From NCBI GenBank assembly GCA_016859345.1, contig CM029121.1:11101411-11165410 (forward strand): DNA of 64,000 nucleotides, read 5' to 3'. Position numbers and translations under genes: made by a program. The notes under the pieces were generated by a model that was given only the letters and a program-made list of their open reading frames with translations, made no database searches and was not told the origin of the DNA. Shown here one piece after another: positions 23,930 through 38,122 of the stretch (within the stretch, counting starts at the first letter, position 1; the number at the start of each line of letters is the position of its first letter). This stretch comes from Istiophorus platypterus (taxonomy: Eukaryota; Chordata; Actinopteri; Istiophoriformes; Istiophoridae).

Positions 23930-26900
23930 AGTATAAAAAAAAACAACCAAACAATTGTGCAGACATACATCATTTTTAGTTTCACATTCTTTTTTTCATT
24001 GGGCTTTCAAAACATTCAGTCTCTTTGATAACAATATCTCACACAGACCCAAGTACATTTTATGTCTCAGTGAATTCAAAGTGAGGAAATGTGGCTTCTC
24101 TCAGACACTGGAGCATGATATCAGATGGACAGACAGACATGAAGTGGGACTGAACACACAAAGCTGATCAACCAGTAAAGCAGCATCACTGGCTCGGCAT
24201 ATATTCCCTCTCCTACCCTTGTTTGATCCAAACACTGCTCTTATCAGCCTCTCACACCCACTCTCTGAACATGGTAGCAGCCTTACACCACTACTTGTGG
24301 GGCAGTAATGTGCAACCAGCAGTTTCCAGCGGGGCTCACGGTCCACACCTGCTCAAAGCTGCAGAAATAGGCCGTCAGGGGACGACGGTAATAATGTTCA
24401 GAATCAAACATCCACCTCAGCTAATATGACAACTTTGAATTTCGCTGCAATGTTCAGTGTGTAGAAGCATTTAGGCTGTGTCATACATCAGTTGTCCTTT
24501 TAATAAATGATTACATGTAGCAGAGAATTTCAGGCTGTATGGATGTTTTTCTTTGTTTTAATTGTTTTTTTTTAAACATATAACTTAGCTTGAGCAACAG
24601 TTTGGAGGAAGAAAGAGCCAAGCAACAAGGTATATCTGTACCTTATTATCCTCTCCTTTTTTAGAATGGCTGTTTAATTTATTTTTGTATCATACTATAA
24701 AAATGGCACATAGTATCATGTTCAAAAGCAAGACTGTAAATGAATAAATAAATCATTCCTGTATACCACAGGTCTCTAGACCAATGAAAGAGATTTTTTT
24801 TTGCTTTATACCAAATATCAATGTTACAGATTTATAATAGGAAATAGAGATTTGCATTTTCATTAATAAACAATATTCCAGAGAAATATTGTTTTCTCGA
24901 ACGTATTACAAAATAACTCATCTCTCAGATCATGCTAAAAAGGACAATATAGGCAAAAGTGGATCTTATTTCAATTTCTATTAAGCCACATAAAGTAACT
25001 GGCAAAACTGGTTCTAGACAGAAGGTCTAATCTCTGTGTCCACCCTATCCCCAAAGCAAATCCTTACAATTTGGCTGACGCCACGTGTGCAATGGATAAA
25101 TGCCAAACTTGCAACTCCTCAAAATGCAAAAAGACAACTAGGTTTTCGTGACATTTTTATGTTTATTTCATGTCAACTGGTACAGAGGCATGTAGAGGCT
25201 TTTAATTTACATTTATTTTTTTAAACAGACTTCACCCGAAAACATTGAATGTAGAAACCTTTTTAAAAAGAATCTTCATGTCATTATAGGACAAACGACC
25301 ACAGTGCTTGTTGGTGGGCCACTTTATGTACATTCATATTTTTTTCTATTCTTTAGAGGCAGTAGTTTTTTTAGTTTTTTTTTTTTTTCTCTTCTTCCAT
25401 CAACTCTACTACAATACAATGAAAATGCAGTCCAGAGAGAGAGAACACAGGACCCTCTATGTTCTTTCAGTTCTCAGAAAAAGAAGTTGTTGAAAAAAAA
25501 AAAAAAAAAATCAATCTGCAAAGCTGCAAAGATGATCTCTGTATTGACTGAAGTTGTTATCTTAGGAAGTGACCATCCTTGAACTTAGTGTTGGATTTAT
25601 GCCGAAAGGAATGATTTTGCTTGATTGTGAGAATAGAGCTGCATGTAGTCTTCTGGATATGGAGCTGCAAATATGGACATACAGTACTGTAGCCCAACTA
25701 TTAATATATGGTAGCACAAATAGACTGTCATAGTAAGGTAATATCTCTTTTTAAGTTAAATTTACATCTCTGAACTGAAAGGCTGATGTTAAGCCACGTT
25801 TTCTGTGCCTAACGATGTATGATCTGGCCTCTATCAACTGTTGTAAAAAATAGTACAGAGCGCAGCTGCTCAGAGTGTGAGAAGGCCATGCAAAACATTG
25901 CGAATCATGACACCAAAGATGTGGTATACTTCTGGATTGCCAATGAGTCTGCGTTTACTGTGTTGTGCATGGATACCAAACCAAATGCCATACCACTGTG
26001 GTGAGGGGAGCGAGACCTTTTTGACCACAGGAAATTTTGCTTTATTAATACAAAGCTGCACATAACACAGTGTCCCTGTATTAAAATAAAACCATTTGTG
26101 CTGCCATGTTTTTATCTCTGTTTAGTTCCTAACTAATTGCTTCAACATTAACTCTTTTCACATGGGGATTTTCTTAAATAAATAGTCTAATATGTCTAGA
26201 CTTTTTTGGCTCAGGTTAACAGAAGATTTTCGGTTTCATAAAGAAGATCTGCCCTAATCTGGTTAAGATCTGTTGGATACAGATTGATACTCTGTCTTTC
26301 TCTCAGAGGAATAAAAAAGTGTGTCATACACAATGGGTGGCTTGTCTGAGGTTGTTATGTCTTAGCTTTACTCATAACATGCTCCTTTTCCTGCTGTATC
26401 TGTGCTTCATCAGTGGCAAACAAGTGTGTACTTGCCACTGGGTCACACTCTGCAGACTAGAAATAGACCACTTACACAGTACAATATGTTTAGATCACCA
26501 AGATCCCAAACTTTATATCCATGTAAACAAATGTATATATGTAAATATATATAATACATGTGAAAAAAATGTAAACATAAATATGGCAACAAGGTGAAAT
26601 TAACATCAAGTATAGCATGCATGCAAGAATACACACACTAAGCATTCACCCACAATGCTTCATTTAACAGCCTTTTTAACAGTCATGTGTGCTTGGCCAC
26701 AGCTGGACCAATAACTTCCATGACATCATGGCTGAGGAAACGGAGCATATCATTGGAACTATATAACAATGACATTCAGTGTTTCCCCAGTGGTCCCTCC
26801 CATCGGGCCCCTAAATGTGGGCGCTGGGTCACAATGCTCCTCTGTGCCCCCAGACATATGGCAGCCTGGCACTGATATGGCCCCGGAGAGTTCTCAGTAC

Positions 26901-29659
26901 TAAAAACGTTCCAACCTTCCAAAACCCTGGATGACTTCCTCCTTGGCCGATGCGCGATTGTCTTTGCTCATTGACTTTCCTCCCCTAAAAAACAACACAT
27001 AGGTTATTATTACAAGCAGCTTATTATGACTGATAGTTACATTTTATCGTTGTGCATTATCGTTACCACTTGTGATGGTAGCATTTTTTATGGAGCCAAA
27101 GCAATGGGTCAGATAATAGTGTATAAAGAGCGACAAAGTCTGAATCTGGAGGAGGTCAGGGTGGATGGATGGATCGACAAAACACAGATCCTGTTGAAAT
27201 GGGACACCAGTGATCATTTCATCAACGTAACCATGTTGATGAAGGTCCTGTAACCATAATGAAGTACTTATTTTTACCCAAACCATAATATCTTCCTAAA
27301 CCAAACCAAGTTGTTTTTGTGCCTAAACTGTGCCTGTCTCGAAGCTTACCTCAGTGTTTATTATTGTAACCATGGCAAAAAGTCAATGCCCCTGCTGCTG
27401 TAGTGGCAGAATTTCATGACTCGTTCTTACAGGTTGCATCTTGAGGGTTGGGACAATCAATATGGACAAAAAAATATATGGACTTGTTGTGTCATGGACT
27501 GAGCTTAGAAAACACTGAAAGACAATTAAAATGCTTTAAAATGCACCAAGGTGAGTGTGTTTGGTGAGATAGACAGAGCAATGAAAAAAGAGACTCCTTT
27601 AAAGAGTAAAAAAATTTACCGCTAAACCAATCTGGATTTTTGGAGTAGGCTAATGATAATTTAAGGGTTTTCACAAACCTCCCATTAGTAAAAGAAACTG
27701 GAAAAACATTTCAAAAGGAAACCTGACATCTGGTCTTCTAAGAAAAGCCTTTCACAACACAAACTTCTTATTAACTTTTCATGTTGAAGCTGACCTTCTA
27801 AGCCACTTTATTTGTGTCCTCTGATGTTGGTCTAGAATTGATCTCAAGGTATGCGGTAGCTGTCAGTCAAAAGGTAGAAACATGAACCTTATATCTGTCC
27901 TGTCAGAGGGGAAAATTGGGGGATGGGGGAAGATGGGGGGCTGAGGCTCCTTTTGGCTCAATCACTGAGGTAATTACAGATTTAAAGGCAAAAAGGAATT
28001 GCACAATATTCACTCATATAGCTTTGCCTGGGGCCTACAAAATGAAGTAGTCTTTTGTGTGTGCGCATTGCTGGTGTGACTGATGGAGTGGCGAGAAAGA
28101 AGAAGAAAGAGAGACAGGAAAGAAGAGTTAGAAAAGGGAAGAAAAGATTGGAGGGACGATAGAAGCAGAGTATTTTTTGCAAAAGGGTGGGGTGATGTGG
28201 AGGGGAGGGGAGAGAAAAACTGAGTGAAAGGATGAAGATTGAATTTCGTCTTCACAGGCGAACACTGCCTGCAAGCAAACAAAAGGATGAAAAGTTGACC
28301 TGCCGCTGTTCTCTTACTGACGGTTAGACAGGCCCCCATCTTCCTGATTGCAGCCCCCTCCTTTTTACTCCCTGTATTGCTGCAAGTCTTCCACTGTCCG
28401 TGTCCAACATCAACTCCTAAAACAATTATTGGACTGCCAGAGGGTGGACATAGTGCAGAGTCAGCAAACAAATATGGACGACTACCTGTCACAAAGGGTG
28501 GAGACAGCTGTGGGAAAGGATATAGGATGAAAAGAAAAAAGGGTGGGAAGTAGAGAGAAGGAATGAATCATTTTTAAAATGGAAATCTAATGACGATTTA
28601 GCAAGGCAGACACCGGTACTCTGTGTGTTTGTGTGCATGTTTGCATGTGCGTGTGCATGTGCGCACATGCAGACACGCACATGTGCTTTTGCAATCTGTT
28701 TGTCCCCTGTCTCTGAGGGAATACAGCACTAGTCACAGCAGAACCAGATTATGAGATTAAATAGTGTGCTTCTGGGAAATAAGTAAAAAACGATGAATGA
28801 ATACAGTAAGTACAATGATACTAGAAGGAACTCGTTCTTAATTGAGCTCTTCTTCATAGTATTTATGCATTTCTGCATAAAATGCTACAGTGCATTGCAA
28901 CATGTGATATAGAGGGGCCAGAGGGGCTACCGTCACTTTGTAATGGCTTTACTGAGAGCAGGGAAATGAATCGCTAAATCAGTAGGATTAATAATCGGCT
29001 CCTGGTGGGAAATAACCTGCAGAGAATCACAATGACTTTGCTTTTATCTCCTGTGCTTACAGAATTGCTTGTCCCGCTCAAGATTGCCTCGCAAGTACAC
29101 CACAAAATCCCCATGGGATTAAATTGTTTTTACATGGAACATGTATAGCATTGCAGTAGGGGAATTTGTAAAGCACGGTAAATGTAAAATCAGGCCTTTG
29201 ATGTTGAGCAGTATGTGAGAGGGGGGCAGGGCAAAAGGAAAATGAGATAGAGCAAGGAGAGACTGAAGGAAAGAGACACAGAAAAAAAGGGACAAGTAGG
29301 AGGGGGCAATAGAAAGAGAGATGAGAGAGAGAGGGGAGGGAAGAGGAATGGAGAGGAGTTTAGCAGCTCTCAAACACTTTGCACTACCAGCACAGCAGAT
29401 GCCACATTCTGTCTAGCACAGTGATCTGTGGGCCTGCTCTATTTATACCCTCACTGTGTCACTTCAGGGCCAGGACAACACTCACTATATACACGCATAC
29501 GCGCACACATCGAGCATCAGTCATTGCAGAAGCTCAACAGTCATTGCAGAAGAGCTTCAGCAATAACTGAGGCAGGTCAGAGAGGCTCTCTGAAAAGAGT
29601 AGAGATGGAAAACAATGTGAGAGCGTTTACAGTGAAACAATGGAAACAATAAATGGAAA
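23930..29659. other. Intergenic region between the two Tc1-type elements
   Basis: No gene recognised. Contains a T run near 25375-25390, an A run at 25493-25510, a segment near 27255-27400 resembling a common fish interspersed repeat (ccaaaccaagttgtttttgtgcctaaac-like phrases, low certainty), TG/CA-rich DNA near 28620-28690, purine-rich DNA near 28080-28220 and 29220-29350, and a 15-base direct repeat at 29518-29552. Open frames are short and unsupported. Confidence 0.55.
29518..29552. repeat. 15-bp direct repeat with 20-bp period
   Basis: cagtcattgcagaag occurs at 29518-29532 and again at 29538-29552 without mismatch. Confidence 0.85.
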
Positions 29660-31040
29660 AAATAAACAGACCTCTTCACTTTTGCACACTATTGTGTTGT
29701 AGATTTTATTCGAAATCTTTCAATAACAATGATAAAGTTAAAGAAATATGTTGAGAAATTTCTCCAAATTTATCAGAAATAAAATACTGAAATCTCTCAT
29801 TACAAAACTGTTCAAACCATTAATTTAATATTTCGTAGAAGCCCCTTTGGCAGCAATTACAGCTTCAAGTCATCTGGGGTAAGGCTCTACAAGCTTTGCA
29901 CACCTGGATTTAGGCAGTTTATCCATTTCTTCATGGCAGATCCTCTCAAGCCCCGTCACACTGGATGGAAAGTGCTTTCTTCTTCAGGTATCTCCGCAGA
30001 TGTTCTGTGGGGTTTGGGTCTGGGCTTTGGCTGGGCCACTCAAGGACAGTCAGAGACTTGTCCAAAACCCACACAAGTGTTGTCCTGGCTGTATGCTTTG
30101 GCCCACTGTCATGCTGAAAAGTGAGCTGTCGTCATAGTCTCACGTCACGTGCACTATGGAGCAGGTTTTTTTTTTTCCGAGGATTTCTCTCTCTGCCAAT
30201 GAGAAGCACCCCCATGGCATGATGCTGCCACCACCACGCTTCACCATGGGGATACCGTCAGCTAGTTGATGAGTAATGGCTGGTGTTTGCAGGCAAGTGT
30301 TTGGAGTTCTGCCTAAAGGATTAAATTTTTGTCTCATCAGACCAGAGAATCTTTTTCCTCATTCTCTCAGATCTTAAATGCTTTTGGCAAACTCCAAGCA
30401 TTCTGTCATGTGCCTTTTATTCAAAGTGGCTTCTGTCTAGCCACTCCACCATAAAGGCCTGATTGATTGAGTGCTGGTATGATGGTCCAACAGATTCTCC
30501 CATCTCTACAGAGGACTTCTGAGGCTCTGTTAGATTTATCACTGGGTTCTTGTTCACCTCAAGGACCCTCCTTACCTGGTTACTGTGTTTGGCTGAACAG
30601 CCAACTGTTTGATGAGTCCTGGTGGTTTCAGACTTCTTCCATTTAAGAATTATTTAAGCCATTGTGCTTGTGGAAACATCAAATCTTGGGAAAATGCCCT
30701 GATCTATGCCTCACCATAATTTAATGTCCTGACATGCAGTCTGAATTGTGGGACATAATACACACGTTTGTGCTTTTCTAAACTATGTCCAAACAACTGA
30801 ATTTTCCACAAATGGAATCCATCCAACTCTAGAAACATCTCAAGGATAACTGAAGCAAAAAGGATGCACCTGACCAAAATTTGGAGCTTCACAGCAATGG
30901 GTCTGAATACTTTTGTAAATGAGATTTCAGTTTTGGGTTTTTCACAAATTTGAAAATATTTCCAAAAACATGTTTTCACTTTGTCAGTATTGATTATTAA
31001 GTGCAACTTGATTGGCAATTTCTAAATACTTCCTGAAGCT
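29660..31040 (-). mobile_element. Tc1-type DNA transposon, near full length, decayed
   Basis: The sequence follows the reverse complement of the fish Tc1 family from end to end: inner repeat phrases near 29690-29790, tgctgccaccaccacgcttcac near 30222, gtctcatcagaccagagaat near 30330, cttctgtctagccactc near 30430, and the opposite inner repeat near 30900-30990. On the minus strand the frame at 30140-30337 keeps the transposase signature GGGSIMPWGCFS, normally GGGSIMLWGCFS (from memory). Numerous substitutions and small gaps break the gene. It lies in the opposite orientation to the element at about 22.84-23.93 kb. Ends are approximate. Confidence 0.85.
30140..30337 (-). pseudogene. Tc1 transposase remnant (catalytic-domain fragment)
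   Basis: A 65-codon frame includes the conserved block around GGGSIMPWGCFS from the catalytic domain. Flanking coding blocks are present in other frames, so the gene is frameshifted and non-functional. Confidence 0.75.
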
Positions 31041-34000
31041 ACAGCATATATACTGTATATATGCATGTGTATAGATATGTATTAATTTCAAAGTTCCCCT
31101 GAAACTTATATGGAGAGTAGAGACAGATGCAGATTTTGCTTTTCAGTAGTGCCTGGCTGGTTTTAGTTGGCAGGCCAGACCATGAGAAAGGGGAGGGCAA
31201 ACAAACAGTGGTCTGATTGAGAAGTGGGAGGACTCGAGTCTTTTGGATTGCCTTGGATACTGTGAGTAACAGCCACAAGTTACATCAGCTTTCCACCTTA
31301 ACAATGAACAGAGTTGGGAGGCTCAAAGAGGAAAATCTTCATGAGTGTTAAAACAGTAGAGGAAGGGCGGAGGGGATTAGTAAAGGGGAAAAAAAAAGAG
31401 ATACGTTTTGGAAATTTAAAGTTGCAGCAACAAATACAGTTCTCTATATCCTCTCCTCCAAAAAGTAAGTTGTAGATTTCTGGCAGTACTATATGAAGAT
31501 GTGAAAGCTGTATGACTCATCATCAGCTTTTTTCTCATCTTCGGTGATTTTTTTGCATGTGGGTTGAAGGAAAGCTTGATAATGGCTCAGCTTTAATTTA
31601 ATAAGTAGTACACTGTGGAAAAAAACAGGGTGACTTTTCTCATGCTTTATGTGTCACCTCATCTGTAAAGCTATGTTGCATTGTTAAGAGGAAGCACCTC
31701 TGCATGTTAAATGGCCTTTGTTTGTAATCAATCAGCTCAAATGTTACAGAAGCAGAGCAGGGTTCATTACACATCCGGCTCAGAGAAACGACACAACTCC
31801 ACACATCCATCAACCTCACACAAATGGTAGGCCCTTGTAGTGTAATACTAGCTGGTTGGGAATAGAGAGTGCATTTACACACTCAACTACAAACTCACAT
31901 ATACAAATATACACAGATGCACACATCCACACACCTGCACAATTGTCTTTGACCAACGAAAGTGTATGCAAAGTCACGCAATTAAGTTCTAATCAAAGGA
32001 GGTGGCATTAAAGAACGAGAGGGATATTACATGCAGATGAAGTAAAAAAAAAGCTTGAGGCAATCTTTGAAGGGTCACCTATATTATGAAAAATAAAATG
32101 CTAAATCCTGTCTGCAATAGCTCAGTGTGTCTTTCAATATGTGAGAGAATGAAAGACAGACTTTGAAGATGCCACCTCTATCTAGTCACGTAGGTTACAA
32201 AATGAATTAAATGTAAGCTTAAATAACTGTTTGCGTGACTGTGTAGCCAGTGACTGACCACCGCAGCTGTCAGTGGGGAAGCGAGAGCTGTGCATATGCA
32301 TGCACCAGTGATCGCAGGAAGGAACAACAAAAGCTTCCTCCACTTTGAAGTGGACCTTATCACCTTCCCACTCTTGGCTCCCCCCCTCCACTGTCCATCA
32401 GCAAGCCATAAATCCAAGCTCTCATCTGCTGATGTGCCTCTGAAGTTCAGGAATGCCCGAATGGGATTTGAGGCCCTGTGAGTTATGGGAACACCTGGGA
32501 GGGGTAAAGGGGGGACAGAGGGAGAAGGAGGGGGTGTTGAGGCTTCCCTATACCTATGAAGAGCAACATGTTGACAGCCAACAAGGCTGATGGATTAGTT
32601 CTGGTGGTCAGCTATTTTAGGTGTGGGTACTATGTCTTTGAATCATGGAGACAGAATGAAAAACAAGCCTGCCGGCAGCATGCATGTACCCACACATATA
32701 CCTATTGTTTTTATGAGATGGAAACATGAGCGTGTAATACAGGATTGTGTGTCAGGTGGCAAATTAAGATGGAAAGAAATTGGAGAGAAATTGGGGATGA
32801 CGGAGAGAGGGGTGTTTTTGGAAAGGCAAAGGGTTATAAAAACAGAACATGGCCAGGGTTGTGGCCTAGCCTGACCCTGTTGTTTCTGCACAGCAAGCCT
32901 GCTTTCTTTAAGCCTGCAAACTCAAATTCACCCATCTGCATGTCCCTGTCCTAGTGTAGTCACTACATTACCCTCCATTTGTTAGTCTGTCTGTTAAAGC
33001 AGAAGATTGTTTGAATCAGTGAATCAGGTTTGTGTCCTTGGTTCTCTTTCAGTCTCTTGTTATATGTTGTTCATATATAGTATACATATGAATACGTTGA
33101 AACCATTGCTTTCATTTCATTCATTGAATGATCTTTTTGAGTCTTTTTGAGTGCAGCCAAAAAAAACACATCTTTACCCAGCCCACATTTTTTTTTCTTA
33201 ATCATTAACAACAAATGAAAAATAGATTGGGTTGGAATTAGTATGAAATAAAGGAAACAATTCCGGGTCCCACAAAAGAACCTTTATACTTGTGCGTATG
33301 TTTCCTGCATAAATCATATTCATTCATCTTAGGTCCACCATACAGTTTTTGAAACGCTGGTTTAATCAATTTCCTTGAAAATTTTCTCATGTTTATTTTG
33401 GGGGGAAAAAAATCCACCGCCCTGTAAAATATTTGAAAGGTTACTCAAAACAATTGCACACCACTTCAACATGTGGAGAAATTTAAAACCTGACGGCTCT
33501 GCTGCGACTGTAGATATGGCTGCCAAGCTGTGATTGGTCAATTACTGATCATGGAGGGAATTTATTGAACAATCAAAATTGCTGTCAGTTACTTACCTGT
33601 TGCTCAACATAAAAATTGATCACCTTATCAATTTAGTACATGTTCATTTGTGTGTGCGTTAAGTGTATGGAATGAAACCATGAAGATGGCATAACTATAT
33701 TGCTCCCCGTTACTTCCCCATGACAGGCAAAGCAGGAGGAACATAAAAGTCAGCCCACAAATGAATAAATCACAGTCTTGGTGCATCTTTTAGCTAATTT
33801 CTCTCCCATTCCTTTACCTGATGGGAGGCAATAAGTCTTGCTATTAAACTTGACTCATATACAGTAGGTGATCTCAATCATATATTTCAAATCTCAAGTG
33901 TCCAATAAACCGATTCTTTTTTCTTTTAAAGGATAAATGATATAGAATAAATCAGGTGGTTCAAAAATCGAAGGAGTTGGGGGGGGGGGGCATGAAAGGA

Positions 34001-36521
34001 GACAAAATAAGAGAAAATACTAGATATTCCCCGTGTGGTAGGTGGTGCTATATTACATGGGATTGTGAAACCCTAAAAAGATTTACTTTCTCTTTCAGTG
34101 GCATTGATTTTGTGGAAGATGTCTTTGTAACTAGCCCGGGTGATTTACTCCCTCCTGCAATCAATCAATGCTTGCAGATTCTTACAATGGCAATATTTGC
34201 ACAGGCCAAATAGATTCGAAGAGACAAAATGAGAAAGAGTGGAGGGGAATTAAGGGAAAAGGATGAAAGAGAAGAAAGAGAGGGGAGAGAATTCAGCCTT
34301 GCTAATTCACAAAATGACATTGCTCCATTAAATTTCTGTAACCACGCCTTGTTTGTGAATTGAGAGGATATTGAAACCTCCCACAGTCAGCATTTTAGGC
34401 CTGTCGCCAACTGATGCATATTGTGCAAAGTATAAGGCTAAAACACAAAGGTTTGCTGCTTGCATTATCTCTCAGTTTGGAGGGAACTAAACTACTACAC
34501 CCTGCATTGTTTCCACTCTAGCTCAGGTAAGTAGAGGGTGTCAAGAAGTGCTAGCAACTAAGCCTCACCCTGCAGTCATATCAGTACAATTTAATTGCTG
34601 TGGCTGCTGGTGTGGGAGGACCGGATATCTCTGACTTGTCATTTGAGATGAGTCAGGTTACAGGTGTGAAAGGAAAGGAATGTCTTTAAAGTGTACGTAA
34701 TAACATATAATTAAAATTCTGCTCTAAAAGACAAGGAAAAAACAGCATGTCTTTGTTCTTATCAGTCTTTTTATTGTTTTTGCCCACTTTTTCCTCCCTG
34801 TTAAGTCACTGTCGTATTCTGATAGTCCCCAGCTCTGCCAGTCATTCAGTTGACCTGGTTTGGATGGAAGATGATGACTTACATCGCTGAAGATCATAGG
34901 TGCTTTAAGAGACAAAGTTTTCCAAGATGGCACCACATTAATTTTCTAATGACAGTGGTTCACCAGGCACATACCATGCACTGTGTTTACATCTGTATAT
35001 GGGAAACCTGCAGTGTTCCTCATCGCCGTTGCTGTCATGCATTGCTACACTTTTTTTTCCACATTACCCACCAGAAACTGTTGATCAGTGGAATACTGTG
35101 AAGCGGACGCCTGGAATGTTTAATGTGTTGCCGTTGTGCATGTGTGTGCATGTCGTTTTCTAGTGGTCAAAAGCTTGATAGGGTACCTTTAACTAGTTTC
35201 TGCAGTGACATCATTTTAACTCTACATGACCCAGATGCCCTTAAGCCTCTGTTAACATTTTAACCTCTGAAATCCTGTCACACAATCTTGAATGAATTTA
35301 CTCACACCTTCATAACCACACTCTTCATCTTTGACAGGAAGCTAAGAATGAATTCTCATGAGCTCTGGTGAAAATCATGTTAAGACTACACTTTTTGTTA
35401 AAAATTAGATTTCTTTGAGAACAGGTAGTCCAAATACACAAACTGAAAACTTTCATAAGAAAATTCATAGTTACAATGCCACTAAGTGATATTGTTGACA
35501 AGGACAGAAAGGATCATAACTTCTATGAGAGCTGAGATTGCCTGTCTTACATTGCTGCCAAGCCTACGTTTATAAAATCCTGAAGTAAAATAGCCATGAA
35601 ATTATATAAGCTTCATTAGGCTATTTTATCACAATTGTATCATAGTTTTTATAAATTGCTCCATTCTCCTGTATCCTGTAGTAGGAAGTCCCATCTCACC
35701 TTCACCAAGGCATGTCCAATCTTGTTGAAATGACAGTGATACTGCAGAGTCAGCCTTAACGCCCCGTAATGTTTGTCTTTGGTGAGCTCTTTCCTCTTCC
35801 CTCCTCTAAAGAGAGAGGCCATCACCTATCCCCTGAACACAACCCAAACTGACGGCCTATCTCTTATGCTTGTCTTCATCACTTCATGCTTGAGTGCCAT
35901 CCTTTTCTGTCTATGCTCTTGTGGACTTATCTACTTCACTGATTGACTGTTGTGAGATTTTCTCACGGTTAGCTTTAATAACTTCAGTTTTATAGTGTGC
36001 CACTATGGAACAAGGCAAGCTGGAGATTTTGTGTGGTGCAACAGCCTATTTTGGTGGCACAAAGTGCAATTTACATAGAAATGACCAAATTACTGAGGAC
36101 AGGCAAAGCCATTGGGTGCTATTATTCAAAATGACCGCTGCAAGTAACCACGCGCTGGTCTCCAACCGGGTACAGCCTTCAGCCAACACTAACATTCAGA
36201 AAGAAAGTGGTCAGCCAGCAGGGAGGAATGTGCTGTTTCAGCAGGTTGTAGGTATTTTGTCATCAAGTATCACATGTCCTCTTGCCCTTCTGTGTATCGA
36301 TTCTCTCTCTGCACTTCAGGCATGGAGAGGACAAAGCTTTTATGACACAGTAGCAGCACACCCCCCCCCCCCAAATAAAACTCCATAGAGAAACAAGTAT
36401 TCCAAAAACGAACAGAATTTTCTTGCTGTTGAGTAGGAGTGAGTTTTAATAAATGCTAATTTAGAATCTAAATGATAAAATATGTCGGATATAAAATTTT
36501 CAGTCTGCTAAGTGGTGCAGC

Positions 36522-36849
36522 ATTTGCATACACCTAGTCAGAAAAGTCATCCTTTCATCCTTGTTAAGCAGACATAACCATATGTCCAGCCAGCTGATTT
36601 GGACCAATCAAGTCTTTGTTTGGCACTGGGGCTGATTCATAATCCCCTCTCACGACATTTGCATAGAAATATCATAATTATGGCTACAGTCTCAGCTAGG
36701 TGCAGGTGGTCATGAGAAAGAAAGCATTTAACAGCTAAATGATAGATTATCTCCCCATGAGCGCGATTGAAAAAAACAAAACAAAAAAACAAGTCATTTC
36801 CATAAGCATACTAATTCACATTTACATAGAGATGAACCCAGATGCAAAT
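36522..36849. promoter_or_regulatory. Cluster of three octamer (POU-factor) motifs
   Basis: ATTTGCAT at 36522-36529 and 36657-36664 and its reverse ATGCAAAT at 36842-36849. The middle one is followed by ATAATTAT (about 36673-36680), a homeodomain-like core. An enhancer role is only an inference; octamers also occur singly elsewhere in this AT-rich window. Confidence 0.25.
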
Positions 36850-38059
36850 GAGTGAAACAGCATATACTTGAAACAGTTCCCATGGATGTACTGAGAAATC
36901 AACAGGTATCACCCAGAGGAATATCAAAATCCATCAAGCATGTCAATTAAATACTGTGCAACATTTCAGTTAAAGTAAAGGGGAGAGGGGACGCAAGGGA
37001 AAACATTTGAACACAACAAGGTCCTTACAAGGCAGCTAATGTCATGCCCGGGTAATCCCAGATTAAGTAAACAAAACAGAATTTCAAGAGGTGCTACTAT
37101 GGCAGAATAACATACTGAATTTAGCTCTTTTCTTAATTTTTTAACTTACTTTTCATTTATCAATTTTGATTCAACATTAGGGCATATTTTTCATCCAGAT
37201 GTGCTGTTGGTTTGCAAAAGGCCATTTTTATCCATCATTATACAGAAAATGTATTCATAGCATCACATCATTTACAGTTTGCCCTAAAAAATGTTTAACA
37301 TTCTTAAATATGGCAGAAGGTTTATTATCTTTATGCTACAAAATGAAAATATTTTACATAAAATCGAATGAGGCTTATGAATTTCTGTAGGCTATGGTCT
37401 GACATGTTGGAGAAAGAGCTTGAAGGACAAAGCATAACAAATAGGATGGAATTAAGTCGTGAAATTAATCAGGATTTATTTTTATGTATGCTTTGACTGG
37501 CATGAAGCAAATCGTATTAGGGAAAATAGAGGGAATCTAAACTGAGGTTAAGCAGTTCTTGTTTCAAAAACAGTTTAATGGATTTATGCAAATCTCAATT
37601 TCTATTTGTATACATACTTCAGGCTATATTATTTTTTAATATCTAATAATATAATAAAATGATATAATGAGGAATATAAACATTTCATATGTCTGTGTTA
37701 TCCAATATACAATTGTTCCGTCAAAATAAATTACATCACAGGTCTGACTCATTGGTTGTCACAAGAGAGTGAAAAAAAAATAAACTAGCACAATAAAAGT
37801 AACAGACTTTAGTAATGGAAAATGATGAGAGGGATATAATCTCTTCAATAATCTGTAAGCATGGCAGCCCTGAGAGGGTGGACAACAGCTGGAGAGATGT
37901 ATTAGTCTGTTCCCCTGTGTATGATTTACTTTGACAGAGCCCTGCAAAAAACAATTCCCCACTCAAGGATGCAAGTTTATTGGCTGAAGACATTGGCTAT
38001 CAGAGTTTATGGAATCTCTTTTTCAAGAAAAAAAAAAAATCTGTTTTAGTTTTAAATGA

Positions 38060-38122
38060 TCTCTCTCTCTCTCTCTCACACACACACAAACACACACAAA
38101 CACACACACACACACACACACA
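38060..38122. repeat. CT/CA compound microsatellite
   Basis: A CT run (about 38060-38077) passes into CA repeats interrupted by two AAA triplets. Confidence 0.95.

Noticed and set aside
25819..26065. Overlapping 60-codon frames with protein-like composition
   Set aside because: Three frames on two strands overlap, none with a known motif; a degenerate retrocopy was considered but nothing supports it.
28620..28690. TG/CA-rich segment resembling a hairpin
   Set aside because: The alternating purine-pyrimidine pattern explains the apparent self-complementarity; no stable precursor-like stem with a defined loop was seen.
36005..36388. 127-codon plus-strand frame
   Set aside because: It has an ATG, but no recognisable motif and no splice or promoter context, and it ends in proline codons from a C12 run. 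Chance cannot be excluded.
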